The notes under the pieces: generated by a model
Database searches by the model: none
What the model was told of the DNA's origin: nothing
Seen by the model: only the letters and a program-made list of their open reading frames with translations
DNA from: Candidatus Dormiibacterota bacterium
Lineage (GTDB): Bacteria > Chloroflexota > Dormibacteria > Aeolococcales > Aeolococcaceae
Direction of reading: 5' to 3'
Assembly: GCA_003153505.1 (NCBI GenBank)
Contig: PLZA01000052.1
Coordinates: forward strand, 1 to 64,000
DNA length: 64,000 nucleotides
Shown: piece after piece, positions 17,511 to 26,209 of the stretch
Position numbering within the stretch: the stretch's first letter is position 1
Layout of the letters: each line of letters begins with the position of its first letter
Program-made: the position numbers and the translations under genes

Positions 17511-17516
17511 GACGGC

Positions 17517-18326
17517 GTGACCCGGCCCACCCTGATCGTCGGCGATGTCCAGGGCGACGTCGACAGGCTTATCGAAGCGCTCGAGCCCTATCCCGAGGAC
17601 GAGGTCGATACCGTCTTTCTCGGCGACTTCTTCCAGGGAGGAGAGCCGGGCGCCGGGGGCGGGGCGGCGGCCGCGGCTGTCGCCATGCGGCGCCGCAACG
17701 CGCGCTCGGTGCTCGGCAACCACGACCTGTTTCTGCTCGTCATGCTCGAACGCTCGCGGGGCGGCGACCAGCTCGGCGCCTGGAAGACGCGCGACGGTCT
17801 CAGCATCGAGGATCTCTGGCTGAGCCGGCGTGGCGACTGGGCAGACCTCACCGCCGTCGCGTCGAGTCCGGACCTCGAGGCATGGTTGCGAGCGCTGCCC
17901 TTCCTCGTCGAGCTCGAGGACGGCACCCTCGCGCAGCACACCGACGACGACCGCTACGCGGAGATCGGCGACAGCGTCGCCGGGGTCAACGCCGTGGTGC
18001 GGGCGTGGCTGGCGACCCGGGGCGGCGCCTTCCAGGCGCTGCGGTACACGATTGGACGCCACGGGTTCGTTGACCATGATCGGTTGCGCCGCTACCTCGA
18101 GCACTTCGGCGTCAGCCGGGTCGTCCACGGACACACACCCCACTGGGGTCAGGTGCCGATCTCGTTTCACGATGGCCTCGCCGTCGGGTACGACGGGAGG
18201 TTCTCGCGCTTCTGGGGCCGCGCCGAGGGTGAAGAGCCCGGCCCGATCGGTGCGACCGTGGCCATCCTGCCGCCGCTCCCTCTGAGCTCTGAGGTGGGCG
18301 GCCGCCGGGTCAGGGGTGCCGGCTGA
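17517..18326 (+). CDS. Calcineurin-like metallophosphoesterase (PPP-type)
   Basis: Protein of 269 aa from GTG 17517; the track start upstream lies in argH. Metal-site blocks of phosphoesterases are seen in order: IVGDVQGD (GDxxGD), VFLGDFFQGG (GD block), LGNHDLFLL (GNHD) and VVHGHTPHWGQ (HGHT). The second block lacks the DRG of Ser/Thr phosphatases and the first has Gln for His, so substrate use may differ. It could act on phosphoproteins or dinucleotide polyphosphates. A TAnnnT-type -10 6 nt before the start suggests its own leaderless promoter. The end overlaps the convergent tetR gene by 17 nt. Confidence 0.8.
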   Translation: MTRPTLIVGDVQGDVDRLIEALEPYPEDEVDTVFLGDFFQGGEPGAGGGAAAAAVAMRRRNARSVLGNHDLFLLVMLERSRGGDQLGAWKTRDGLSIEDLWLSRRGDWADLTAVASSPDLEAWLRALPFLVELEDGTLAQHTDDDRYAEIGDSVAGVNAVVRAWLATRGGAFQALRYTIGRHGFVDHDRLRRYLEHFGVSRVVHGHTPHWGQVPISFHDGLAVGYDGRFSRFWGRAEGEEPGPIGATVAILPPLPLSSEVGGRRVRGAG

Positions 18327-19014
18327 GCATCTCTCCCAGGCGCGCCACTGGCGGCTCCTGTCCGGCCGTGACATAGGCGGTGACCACGAGCGAGAGCAGG
18401 AGCACCTTGAGGGCATGGAAGGGCGCGGCCGCCGGCTGCTGCACCACCAGCCCGGAGAGGGCGATCCCATCGATGGCGCTCAGGATCGCGCCGGCGAGCT
18501 CGCGTGGAGCGACCAGCGAGTAGGCGGGCAATCGCCCCAGCACCTGGCGAACCTCGACCTCGATCTCATCGACCAGGTGGGTGCGAAGCCGGGCGCAGCG
18601 AACCCGCAGCGCCGGACTGCTCAGGCTGACGGTGTAGAGATCGAGGAGTAGGCGGAAGAACTCCGGCTGATCCGCGCAGCGGGCTTCCGCCTGGTCGAGC
18701 CCGGTGACGATCCGCTCGAGCGGATCGTCGACCTCGTCGACCACCGCCTTCCAGTCGGCGACCATCTGGCGCTCGGTGACGAGGACCACCTCGAGGAGCA
18801 GCTCCTCTTTGGATTCGAAGTAGTAGTGGAGGAGGCCCGGCGCCACCTTGGCCTCACGCGCGACGTCCTTGAGCGACGTCTCGGCATACCCCTGACGGCC
18901 GAGCACGGCGGCCGCGGCGCGGACGATCTGGCTTCTCCTGCCGGCCTCGTCGATGTCGGCACCCTGGACGGTGGTCCCCTCGTCGGTGGCGCCGATCGTG
19001 GCGATGTGTCTCAC
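18310..19014 (-). CDS. TetR/AcrR family transcriptional regulator
   Basis: Protein of 234 aa. The TetR DNA-binding domain is at about residues 27-75 (IVRAAAAVLGRQGYAETSLKDVAREAKV then GLLHYYFESKEELL, described here as helices 1-4). The C-terminal ligand domain is variable and its ligand is unknown. The start is GTG 19014. A -10 TAGAAT lies upstream, flanked by two ACGCGTT repeats that could be the operator, so autoregulation is plausible. Possible targets are this gene and the neighbouring degV. Confidence 0.88.
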   Translation of the reverse strand: MRHIATIGATDEGTTVQGADIDEAGRRSQIVRAAAAVLGRQGYAETSLKDVAREAKVAPGLLHYYFESKEELLLEVVLVTERQMVADWKAVVDEVDDPLERIVTGLDQAEARCADQPEFFRLLLDLYTVSLSSPALRVRCARLRTHLVDEIEVEVRQVLGRLPAYSLVAPRELAGAILSAIDGIALSGLVVQQPAAAPFHALKVLLLSLVVTAYVTAGQEPPVARLGEMLSRHP

Positions 19015-19055
19015 GCGTTCAACCTGAGCGGCAATTCTAACCCGGCTGACGCGTT
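19013..19055. promoter_or_regulatory. tetR promoter with flanking ACGCGTT repeats
   Basis: Minus-strand TAGAAT (plus 19034-19039) is a good -10 for tetR. ACGCGTT occurs at 19013-19019 and again at 19049-19055, on either side of it. TetR proteins often bind paired sites over their own promoter; binding here is inference. Confidence 0.4.
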
Positions 19056-19071
19056 ATGAACCAAGCCGATT

Positions 19072-19920
19072 TCAGTCGATCGGCTTGTGGAAACCGACAC
19101 CGATCGCGCCCGGCCCGCTGTGGCAGCCGACGACGGGGCCGACCACGGTCAGTGACGGTTCGCTCGAGACCAGGGGTCGCATCCGCTCGACGAGCTCGGC
19201 GGCGATCTGCGGGCGGTCGGCGTGGGCGATCACGACCTCGGCGCCGCCCCACGTCGCCGCCGCCTGCTTGCACTCCTCAACGAGCCGGTCGATCGCCCTT
19301 GGATAGGTCCTGACGCGACCGACCGGCTCGATGACGCCGTCGCGGATCTCGAGGATTGGCTTGATGTCGAGCATCGAGCCGAGCAGCGCCCGTGCCCCAC
19401 CGATGCGGCCGCCGCGGCGGAGATACTCGAGCGTTTCGACTGTGAAGAGCACCTTTTCGGTGCCGCGCACCGCAACTGCGGCCGCCTCCACCTGGTCGGC
19501 GTCACCTCCCGCCTCGACCGCCCGGACGGCCGCCTTGACGGCCGCGTAGTGTCCGACCGCCACGCTGCGCGTGTCGATGACACGGATGTCGAGCTCCGGA
19601 AGCGCGGCCTGCGCCTGGGTCGCCGACGTGTAGGTGCCGCTCAGGTCCGCGGAGATGGTCGTGCAGACGATCGATCCGCCGTCGGCGCCCAGCTCACGGA
19701 ACACCTCCTCGAATTCGGCCGGCGTCGGCTGGGAGGTGCGCGGGAACGGCCCGGGAGTGGCGAGGCGCGCGTAGAACTGCTCGGCGGTCATGTCCACGCC
19801 ATCCAAGTAGGTCTGATCGCCGAAGATGACCTTGAGGGGGACGACTCGCACCGTGTGGGCGGCCCGGAACGCGGGATCGAGGTCGGCGGTGCTGTCGCAC
19901 ACCAGATGGACTGACGGCAT
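19072..19920 (-). CDS. DegV family fatty-acid-binding protein
   Basis: Protein of 282 aa from ATG 19920 (MPSVHLVCDSTADL). DegV proteins bind long-chain fatty acids; FakB-type members present them to a kinase (FakA) for phosphorylation. Signatures: VCDSTADL at the N-terminus, TSQPTPAEFEEVF, SGTYTSATQA, and the ligand loop LEYLRRGGRIGGARALLG. No fakA-like kinase lies beside it. A minus-strand -10 TAGGCT ends 8 nt before the ATG, so the message is probably leaderless. The upstream ROK gene on the same strand ends only 11 nt away. Confidence 0.9.
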   Translation of the reverse strand: MPSVHLVCDSTADLDPAFRAAHTVRVVPLKVIFGDQTYLDGVDMTAEQFYARLATPGPFPRTSQPTPAEFEEVFRELGADGGSIVCTTISADLSGTYTSATQAQAALPELDIRVIDTRSVAVGHYAAVKAAVRAVEAGGDADQVEAAAVAVRGTEKVLFTVETLEYLRRGGRIGGARALLGSMLDIKPILEIRDGVIEPVGRVRTYPRAIDRLVEECKQAAATWGGAEVVIAHADRPQIAAELVERMRPLVSSEPSLTVVGPVVGCHSGPGAIGVGFHKPID

Positions 19921-19928
19921 GGCGCCGT

Positions 19929-19934
19929 AGCCTA
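19929..19934 (-). promoter_or_regulatory. -10 element of degV, leaderless arrangement
   Basis: Minus-strand TAGGCT, 8 nt before ATG 19920. It overlaps the stop region of the upstream ROK gene. Confidence 0.45.
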
Positions 19935-20795
19935 CCTCTCCGTCAGCAGTCTCGCCGGATCCTCGCCGTTGTCCTCGGCGATCAGCAGCGCTCCGAGCAG
20001 TGATCGCTCCTCTCCCAGGGTTCCGCGCGCGATCTCCGGCGGGGGCTGGAGGTGGAGGTAGCGCTGGACGGTCTCGAGCAGCGACGGCGAGAACCGGCTC
20101 CAACTGGCACAGACGCCGCCCCCGAAGATCACCACGTCCGGGTCGTACACCGCGGTGACGTTCACGGTGGCGAGCCCGATCCAGCGGCCGACGTCCACCC
20201 AGGCCTCGGGATCACTCAGCTGGTCGGCAGCGACCCCGTAGCGCCGGGCGATCGCCCGTCCGCTGGCGAGCGCCTCGAGACAGCCCGCGCCGCCGCAGTG
20301 GCAGGGCGGCCCACCGAGCCATGCCGGCCACAGCACCATGTGGCCCCCTTCGGTGTCGTGCCTGCCGACCACGATCCGCCCGTCGCGCACGATCCCGCAG
20401 CCGATGCCGGTCGACACGGTCCAGTACACGACCGTCCGGTGACCCGCGCCGGCGCCGAGTCGCGCTTCCGCGAGCGCCGCGCAGTTGGCGTCGTTCTCGA
20501 CCACCACAGGGCAGTCGAAGCGCTGGCCGAGCAGGTATGCCAGCTCCAGCCCGTGCCATGACGCAGGCATGCCCGGAGGATTGCGCAGCGCGCCCGCAGC
20601 CCGGTCGAAGGGTCCGGGTGCGGAGATCGCAATGGCTTCGGGAAGGACGCCGCCCATGACTCCCTCGATCAGCCCACGGAGCGTCGCCAGCGGCGAGTCG
20701 ACCGGTGTCGGGATCCGCCGGACGGTCCCGACCGCTGCGCCACGCCCCGCCGCGGCTGCGATCTTGGTGCCGCCGATGTCCAGGAGCGCGATCAC
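19932..20795 (-). CDS. ROK family sugar kinase (glucokinase-like)
   Basis: Protein of 287 aa from GTG 20795 (VIALLDIGGTK); the 801-aa track ORF is a read-through artefact. The ATP phosphate loop is LLDIGGTKIAAA. The sugar site contains VENDANCAALAE and GHMVLWPAW. The ROK zinc motif appears as CHCGGAGCLEALASG. It probably phosphorylates glucose or a related hexose, but some ROK proteins are regulators; no HTH is present here, which favours a kinase. It is divergent from coaX with only 27 nt between the start codons. Confidence 0.9.
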   Translation of the reverse strand: MIALLDIGGTKIAAAAGRGAAVGTVRRIPTPVDSPLATLRGLIEGVMGGVLPEAIAISAPGPFDRAAGALRNPPGMPASWHGLELAYLLGQRFDCPVVVENDANCAALAEARLGAGAGHRTVVYWTVSTGIGCGIVRDGRIVVGRHDTEGGHMVLWPAWLGGPPCHCGGAGCLEALASGRAIARRYGVAADQLSDPEAWVDVGRWIGLATVNVTAVYDPDVVIFGGGVCASWSRFSPSLLETVQRYLHLQPPPEIARGTLGEERSLLGALLIAEDNGEDPARLLTER

Positions 20796-20809
20796 GTGGC
20801 GATGATGCC

Positions 20810-20815
20810 TACACT
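20810..20815 (+). promoter_or_regulatory. -10 element of coaX, leaderless arrangement
   Basis: TACACT, 7 nt before ATG 20823, in the 27-nt gap to the divergent ROK gene. Confidence 0.45.
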
Positions 20816-20822
20816 CGCCGCC

Positions 20823-21587
20823 ATGCTGCTCGCGATCGATGTCGGAAACACCAACATCGTGGTCGGCGTCTTCGAGGGCGACCGGCTGACCGCGGACTTC
20901 CGGATCCACACCGATGACCGGTTCACGGGGGACGAGCTGGGTCTCGTGCTCATCGATCTCCTGGCCCGCCGCGACCTGGCGCCGGCACAGGTCACCGCCG
21001 TGGTGGTGAGCAGCGTGGTTCCCACACTCGCACGGAGCATCGACGAACTGTCCCACACCTACTTCGACACAGCGCCGATGATGGTCGGTCCTGGCACCCG
21101 GACAGGGATCCGCATCCAGTACGACGACCCCCGCCGGGTGGGTGCCGACCGGATCGCGAACGCGATCGCTGCGCACCATCTCTACAAGGGGCCCGCCATC
21201 CTGGTTGACTTCGGCACGGCCACGACGTTCGACGCCATCGACGCCCGGGGGGACTACCTGGGAGGTGCGATCGCGCCGGGGATCCAGCTCAGCCACGATG
21301 CGCTGGTGAGCCACGCGGCGATGCTGATCCGGGTGGAGCTCACGGCGCCGGCGGAGGCGATCGGCCACTCGACCACGGGGAGCATGCAGTCGGGGATCGT
21401 CTTCGGCTACGTCGGACTCGTCGAGGGCCTGGTTGCCCGTTTCCGGAAGGAGATGGAGGGCGAGCCCAAGGTGATCGCCACCGGCGGGCTTGCGCCGTCG
21501 CTGGCTCCGCTGATCCCGGCGATCGACATCGTGGACGAGCTGCTCACCCTCCACGGGCTGCGGCTCATCCACGAGCAGAATCGCTAG
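20823..21587 (+). CDS. coaX: Type III pantothenate kinase
   Basis: Protein of 254 aa from ATG 20823 (MLLAIDVGNTNIVVGVF). It phosphorylates pantothenate, the first step of coenzyme A synthesis. Family motifs: AIDVGNTN (ATP P-loop region), DRIANAIAAHH, VDFGTATTFDAI and GGAIAPGIQLSHDAL. The track start at GTG 20796 adds 9 residues before the conserved N-terminus and is unlikely. The gene stands alone, 31 nt before dus. Confidence 0.95.
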   Translation: MLLAIDVGNTNIVVGVFEGDRLTADFRIHTDDRFTGDELGLVLIDLLARRDLAPAQVTAVVVSSVVPTLARSIDELSHTYFDTAPMMVGPGTRTGIRIQYDDPRRVGADRIANAIAAHHLYKGPAILVDFGTATTFDAIDARGDYLGGAIAPGIQLSHDALVSHAAMLIRVELTAPAEAIGHSTTGSMQSGIVFGYVGLVEGLVARFRKEMEGEPKVIATGGLAPSLAPLIPAIDIVDELLTLHGLRLIHEQNR

Positions 21588-21606
21588 ACGGGGCAGACCC
21601 GCCCCG

Positions 21607-21612
21607 TACCAT
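21607..21612 (+). promoter_or_regulatory. -10 element of the dus gene, leaderless arrangement
   Basis: TACCAT, 6 nt before ATG 21619. Confidence 0.4.
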
Positions 21613-21618
21613 GAGGCG

Positions 21619-22659
21619 ATGGCAGTCGCGGCGACCGCACTCCGCTCGCTTCGGATCGGCCGGCTCGAGCTCTCCTCGCCGGTGCTCGTGGCCCCGATGG
21701 TCGGCATCACCGACGCGCCGTGCCGAGCGCTCTGCAGGGAGTTCGGCGCCGGCCTCGTCTCGACCGAGATGGTCGCCGCTGAGGCGATCGTCCGCAGCAC
21801 CGACGCGGCGCTCCACCTCCTCGATTTCCCGGGTGGCGTGTCGCCGGTGGCAGCCCAGCTCGTCGGCTGCGATCCCGCGGTCATGGCCGACGCTGCGCAG
21901 GTCTGTGTCGAGCGCGGAGCGGTCCTCGTCGACGTCAATCTGGGCTGCCCGGTGTCAAAGGTCGTGAGCCGCGGGAGCGGGGCGGCCCTCGCTCGAGATG
22001 TGCGCGCGACCGCTCGGGTGGTGTCGGCGATGGTCGATGCGGTCCGGGTGCCGGTGACCGTGAAGATGCGCCTCGGCTGGGATGCATCCACCATCAATGC
22101 ACCTGAGCTCGCCCACGCGCTCGAGGAGGCGGGCGTGGCGGCGGTGACCGTGCACGGCCGGACCCGCGGCCAGAAGTACGAAGGGACCGCCGACTGGGCC
22201 GAGATCGCCCGGGTCAAGGAGGCGGTCGGCGTTCCGGTCTTCGGGAGCGGCGACGTCGAGGACGTCGAGACGCTGGCCGATCGCATCGAGTCTGGGACGG
22301 TCGACGGGGTGGTGATCGCCCGCGGGATGCTCGGCAACTTCTGGTTCGTGCGCCAGGCGGTTCACCGCCTGGCGACCGGGAGCCGGCTTCCCGATCTCGA
22401 TTTCGCCGATCGCATCGCACTCGCCCGACGCCATCTCGACATGCTCTGCTCGTACCACGGCGAGACCCGGGCGCTGCGAATCGGCCGCAAGTACGTGGCG
22501 TGGACGATTCGCGGATGCGCCGGTGCAGCGCGTCTTCGGGCGGAGGTCCAGACCATGGACACGCGCGAGCGACTCGACGCGCTGCTCGACCGCGCACTGG
22601 CGGCGGGGCCGCGACCCGAGGGATGGTTCCGCCCGGTGTTCGTCAGCGGCGAAGGCTAG
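21619..22659 (+). CDS. dusB: tRNA-dihydrouridine synthase
   Basis: Protein of 346 aa, FMN-dependent. It reduces uridines in the D-loop of tRNAs. The N-terminal TIM barrel shows VLVAPMVGITDAPCR, VDVNLGCPVSKVVSRGSGAAL with the catalytic cysteine, VTVKMRLGWD and VTVHGRTRGQKYEGTADW. The C-terminal helical domain recognises tRNA (RKYVAWTIRGC). The bacterial DusB subgroup is the likely assignment. A hairpin follows the stop at 22675-22701. Confidence 0.94.
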   Translation: MAVAATALRSLRIGRLELSSPVLVAPMVGITDAPCRALCREFGAGLVSTEMVAAEAIVRSTDAALHLLDFPGGVSPVAAQLVGCDPAVMADAAQVCVERGAVLVDVNLGCPVSKVVSRGSGAALARDVRATARVVSAMVDAVRVPVTVKMRLGWDASTINAPELAHALEEAGVAAVTVHGRTRGQKYEGTADWAEIARVKEAVGVPVFGSGDVEDVETLADRIESGTVDGVVIARGMLGNFWFVRQAVHRLATGSRLPDLDFADRIALARRHLDMLCSYHGETRALRIGRKYVAWTIRGCAGAARLRAEVQTMDTRERLDALLDRALAAGPRPEGWFRPVFVSGEG

Positions 22660-22674
22660 GCCGGCAAAGAAGAA

Positions 22675-22701
22675 GGGCGCCTCTGGAAACCAGAGACGCC
22701 C
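22675..22701 (+). terminator. Strong hairpin after dusB
   Basis: GGGCG-C-CTCTGG / CCAGAG-A-CGCCC with an AAA loop: 11 paired bases and one mismatch. There is no T tract, so it may end transcription only in part or stabilise the 3' end. Confidence 0.5.
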
Positions 22702-22820
22702 CGAGAGGGGGGGCAGTAATAGAGATCCCCGCAGTGACCTCGCGACGGATCATATGAACCGGAGCCATTTCCGTCAAGGAATAACGACAAGTTGTTACGC
22801 CGCGTTCTACATTGCTCGCC

Positions 22821-22826
22821 TATACT
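22821..22826 (+). promoter_or_regulatory. Possible greA promoter -10
   Basis: TATACT lies 63 nt before greA in an AT-richer stretch. The nearest -35-like hexamer, TTGTTA, is 23 bp away, too far for a normal sigma-70 promoter. Confidence 0.35.
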
Positions 22827-22889
22827 CCGGGCTCCGCAGAGCGGAGGTCGCTGGATACCCCGCCCAAATCTCCTCGTACAGGGAATTGA

Positions 22890-23351
22890 ATGGACAAACC
22901 TGTGTTGCTCACGCGAGACGGTCTCGTCAAGCTTGAGAACGAATTGGAAGAATTGCGCACGGTGCGTCGCTCCGAGGTGGCCGAGCGCATCAAGTACGCC
23001 AAGGACTTCGGCGACCTCTCGGAGAATGCCGAATACGATGAGGCGAAGAACGAGCAGGGAATGCTCGAGGGTCGCATCCTCGTCATCGAGAACATGCTCC
23101 GCAATGCCGTCATCATCGAAGAGGGCAGCGAAAGCGGCATCGTGAGCGTCGGCACCACGGTCGACGTCAAGGACGACTTCGGGAAGCAGACCCTCACGAT
23201 TGTCGGACCTGCTGAGGTCGACGTTGCCGAAGGCCGGATCTCGATGGAGTCGCCCGTCGGCAAGGCGTTGCTCGGTCACAGCGTCGGTGACACGGTCGAC
23301 GTGGTCAGTCCGGGGGGCTCCCGCCAGATCAAGATCGTCAAGATCAACTAG
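22890..23351 (+). CDS. greA: Transcription elongation factor GreA
   Basis: Protein of 153 aa, the normal GreA length. The N-terminal coiled coil enters the RNA polymerase secondary channel and promotes cleavage of backtracked RNA. The acidic tip is in GDLSENAEYDEAKNEQ. The C-terminal domain (from SVGTTVDVKDDFG) is the FKBP-like fold ending in GGSRQIKIVKI. It lies 57 nt before lysS, a common greA-lysS pairing in actinobacteria and relatives. Confidence 0.97.
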   Translation: MDKPVLLTRDGLVKLENELEELRTVRRSEVAERIKYAKDFGDLSENAEYDEAKNEQGMLEGRILVIENMLRNAVIIEEGSESGIVSVGTTVDVKDDFGKQTLTIVGPAEVDVAEGRISMESPVGKALLGHSVGDTVDVVSPGGSRQIKIVKIN

Positions 23352-23408
23352 GGCGCGCTCCGGCGCGTCTCGCGCACGCGGCGAGCCCTGCCGGGGAAGA
23401 TAGGCCGC

Positions 23409-24953
23409 ATGCCATCTGACGACCTCTTCGCTGAACGCAGGCGAAAGATCGACGAGCTCGCCGCGCGCGGGATCCCGTCCTACGGTGTCGACTTCGTGCC
23501 GAGCGCGACCATGGACGAGGCGCGCCTGCGGCTCAACACCTACGAGGCGGAGCATCCCGGCGCGGACGTCGACGCCGCGGATCGTCCGGTGGTTGCGGTT
23601 GCCGGTCGCATCATGCAGCTCCGCGACCTCGGTGGCGCGGCATTCGCGCATGTCGAGGACGAGTCCGGGCGTCTGCAGGCGTGGTTCCGAGCGGACCGCG
23701 ATGGCGGCGCGCACGCGATCGTCGGTCTGCTCGACCTCGGCGACATCGTGGGGATCACCGGCCCGATGACGCGCACGCGACGCGGCGAACCGAGCGTGCT
23801 CGTGGACACCGTGACGCTGCTCGTCAAGGCGCTGCATGCACCGCCCGAGAAGTTCCACGGACTCCAGGACCAGGAGACGCGATACCGCAAGCGCTACCTC
23901 GACCTGCTGAGCAACGCCGCGCAGCGACGCCATTTCGCCACACGCACTCGGCTGCTTCGCGCGTTGCGAGCGACGCTCGATCAGCGCGGCTTCCTCGAGG
24001 TCGAGACACCGATCCTGCAGCCGATTCCCGGCGGCGGGCACGCGCTTCCTTTCGAGACCCACTGGAACGCACTCCACACCGATGTGTACCTGCGCATCGC
24101 GATCGAGCTGCACCTGAAGCGTCTGATCGTCGGCGGGTTCGCGCGCGTGTATGAGATCGGCCGCGTGTTTCGCAATGAGGGTCTTTCGCCGCGCCACAAC
24201 CCCGAGTTCACGATGCTCGAGGCATATCAGGCGTATGCGACATATGACGATATGCGCGAGCTCACCGAGGCGCTGATCACCGCGGCCGCCAACGCGGCCG
24301 GACCGCAGGTCGCGGAGGACGAGGAGGGGGGAAGCGCACCCTGTGAAGATCCACTCCTGCGCACCGCATTCGGACGGTCGCTCGACCTCCGACCGCCGTA
24401 TCGCGCCGCAACCATGGTCGATCTCGTCCTCGAGCACACGGGCATCGACGCGCGTGCGTCATGGGGCGGCATGCATGCCGCCGCTGCGGCGATCGGCGTC
24501 GAGGTGGGCGGCGCGCTTGGACCGGGAGCAGTGCTGCTCGAGGTCTACGAGCAGCGTGTGGAGAGCGATTTGTGGGATCCGACATTCGTGCTCGACTATC
24601 CGGCCGAGGTGAGCCCGCTGGCGCGACGGCGTCGCGACGATCCTCGTTTCGTGGAGCGTTTCGAGCTGATCGTCGCCGGTCGCGAGCTCGCCAATGCGTT
24701 CAGCGAGCTGAATGATCCGCTCGACCAGCGGGCGCGCTTCGAGGAGCAGGCGCGACTGCGCGCCGCCGGCGACGCGGAGATCCCGCCGATCGATGAGGAC
24801 TTCCTCGAAGCCATCGAGGTGGGCATGCCGCCCGCAGGCGGCCTTGGTGTCGGCGTCGACCGGCTGGTGATGCTGCTCACCGACTCTGCGACCATCCGCG
24901 ATGTGTTGCTGTTCCCGACCATGCGTCCCCAGCAGCGGGGCGGCGCCTCCTGA
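23409..24953 (+). CDS. lysS: Lysyl-tRNA synthetase, class II
   Basis: Protein of 514 aa. The N-terminal OB fold binds the tRNA anticodon (RIMQLRDLGGAAFAHVED). The class II catalytic core follows: ETRYRKRYLDLL, FLEVETPILQPIPGGGHALPF (motif 1 region), VYEIGRVFRNEGLSPRHNPEFTMLE (motif 2) and GGLGVGVDRLVMLL (motif 3). At the amino-acid-binding segment the sequence reads PIPGGGHALPF, where most LysS proteins have EGGATARPF-like residues; this is a mild divergence. Stop and the serS start overlap as TGATG. Confidence 0.95.
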   Translation: MPSDDLFAERRRKIDELAARGIPSYGVDFVPSATMDEARLRLNTYEAEHPGADVDAADRPVVAVAGRIMQLRDLGGAAFAHVEDESGRLQAWFRADRDGGAHAIVGLLDLGDIVGITGPMTRTRRGEPSVLVDTVTLLVKALHAPPEKFHGLQDQETRYRKRYLDLLSNAAQRRHFATRTRLLRALRATLDQRGFLEVETPILQPIPGGGHALPFETHWNALHTDVYLRIAIELHLKRLIVGGFARVYEIGRVFRNEGLSPRHNPEFTMLEAYQAYATYDDMRELTEALITAAANAAGPQVAEDEEGGSAPCEDPLLRTAFGRSLDLRPPYRAATMVDLVLEHTGIDARASWGGMHAAAAAIGVEVGGALGPGAVLLEVYEQRVESDLWDPTFVLDYPAEVSPLARRRRDDPRFVERFELIVAGRELANAFSELNDPLDQRARFEEQARLRAAGDAEIPPIDEDFLEAIEVGMPPAGGLGVGVDRLVMLLTDSATIRDVLLFPTMRPQQRGGAS

Positions 24954-26209
24954 TGCTGCCGATACAGCGCATCCGCGACGACCCGGATTCGGTTCGCGAC
25001 GGTGCGCGCCGGAAAGGCGAGACTGCGCCGATCGACGAGCTGCTCGCCGTCGACGCCGAGGCGCGCAGCCTCAGAACGACGGTCGAGCAGGCGCGCGCCG
25101 AGCAGCGAGCCGCATCGGCGGCGATGCGCGGCAAGCCGTCCGATGATGAGCGCGCAGCGCTGACCGCGCGCAAGCAGCGCATCCAGGAGGATGAGGCGCG
25201 ACTGGCCGAGCTCGATCAGCGCGTCGACGCGCTCCTCCTCGAGGTGCCGAATCCCCCCCACGAGAGTGTGCCCGACGGCGGCGGTCCCGAGGACAATGTG
25301 GTTGCGCGCACGTGGGGCGACGCACCGGGCTTCGGCTTCGAGCCGCTGCCGCACTACGAGATTGGCGAACGCCTCGGGGTCTTCGATTTCGAGCGCGCCG
25401 TGAAGATCAGTGGCTCGCGCTTCGTGGTGCTGCGCGGCGACGGCGCGCGGCTGCAGCGCGCGTTGACGTCCTTCATGCTCGACGTCGCCCGCGAGCACGG
25501 CTACAGCGAGGTGGCGCCCCCATTCCTGGTGCGACGCGAGGCGATGGTGGGCACCGCGCAGCTGCCGAAGTTCGAGGACGAGGCGTACCACGCCGACGAC
25601 GGACTCTTTCTCATCCCCACCGCCGAGGTTCCGTTGACCAACCTCTACGCCGGTGAGATTCTCGACGCGGCGCAGCTGCCGATGGCGCACGTCGCGCTCA
25701 CACCGTGCTGGCGTCGCGAGGCCGGGGCTGCGGGGAAGGACACACGCGGGTACATCCGCCTGCACCAGTTCGAGAAGGTCGAGATGGTTCGCTTCACCAC
25801 CCCTGAAGCATCACTGGACGAGCTCGAGCTGCTCACCTCGCATGCTGAGCACGTGCTCCAGCGGCTGGGTTTGCATTACCGCGTGCTGCTCATGTGCACT
25901 GGTGACCTCGGCTTCGCCCAGTGGAAGAAGTACGACGTCGAGGTGTGGGCACCTGGGCTGCGCCAGTGGCTCGAGGTTTCCTCGTGCTCGGTCTTCGCCG
26001 ACTTCCAGGCGCGACGCGCCAACATCCGGTACCGCTCGGCCCCTGGAGAGAAGCCCCGCCACGTGCACACGCTCAACGGAAGCGCGCTCGGTGTGCCGCG
26101 CACGTTCGATGCGCTCCTCGAGACCTACCAGCAGGAGGACGGCACCGTCGTCATCCCGGAACCGCTGCGTGGATATCTCGGTGGGCTGGATCGTCTGATC
26201 GCCCCGTGA
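24953..26209 (+). CDS. serS: Seryl-tRNA synthetase
   Basis: Protein of 418 aa. The N-terminal antiparallel coiled coil (about residues 30-100) grips the long variable arm of tRNA-Ser. The class II core contains HYEIGERLGVFDFERAVKISGSRF, PCWRREAGAAGKDTRGYIRLHQFEKVEM and a motif 3 ending near GSALGVPRTFDALLE. It is coupled to lysS by a 1-nt overlap and to the following thioesterase by GTGA. Confidence 0.96.
   Translation: MLPIQRIRDDPDSVRDGARRKGETAPIDELLAVDAEARSLRTTVEQARAEQRAASAAMRGKPSDDERAALTARKQRIQEDEARLAELDQRVDALLLEVPNPPHESVPDGGGPEDNVVARTWGDAPGFGFEPLPHYEIGERLGVFDFERAVKISGSRFVVLRGDGARLQRALTSFMLDVAREHGYSEVAPPFLVRREAMVGTAQLPKFEDEAYHADDGLFLIPTAEVPLTNLYAGEILDAAQLPMAHVALTPCWRREAGAAGKDTRGYIRLHQFEKVEMVRFTTPEASLDELELLTSHAEHVLQRLGLHYRVLLMCTGDLGFAQWKKYDVEVWAPGLRQWLEVSSCSVFADFQARRANIRYRSAPGEKPRHVHTLNGSALGVPRTFDALLETYQQEDGTVVIPEPLRGYLGGLDRLIAP

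Noticed and set aside
19932-22337. 801-aa minus ORF
   Set aside because: Only its C-terminal 287 aa (ROK kinase) is real; the rest is antisense to coaX and dus.
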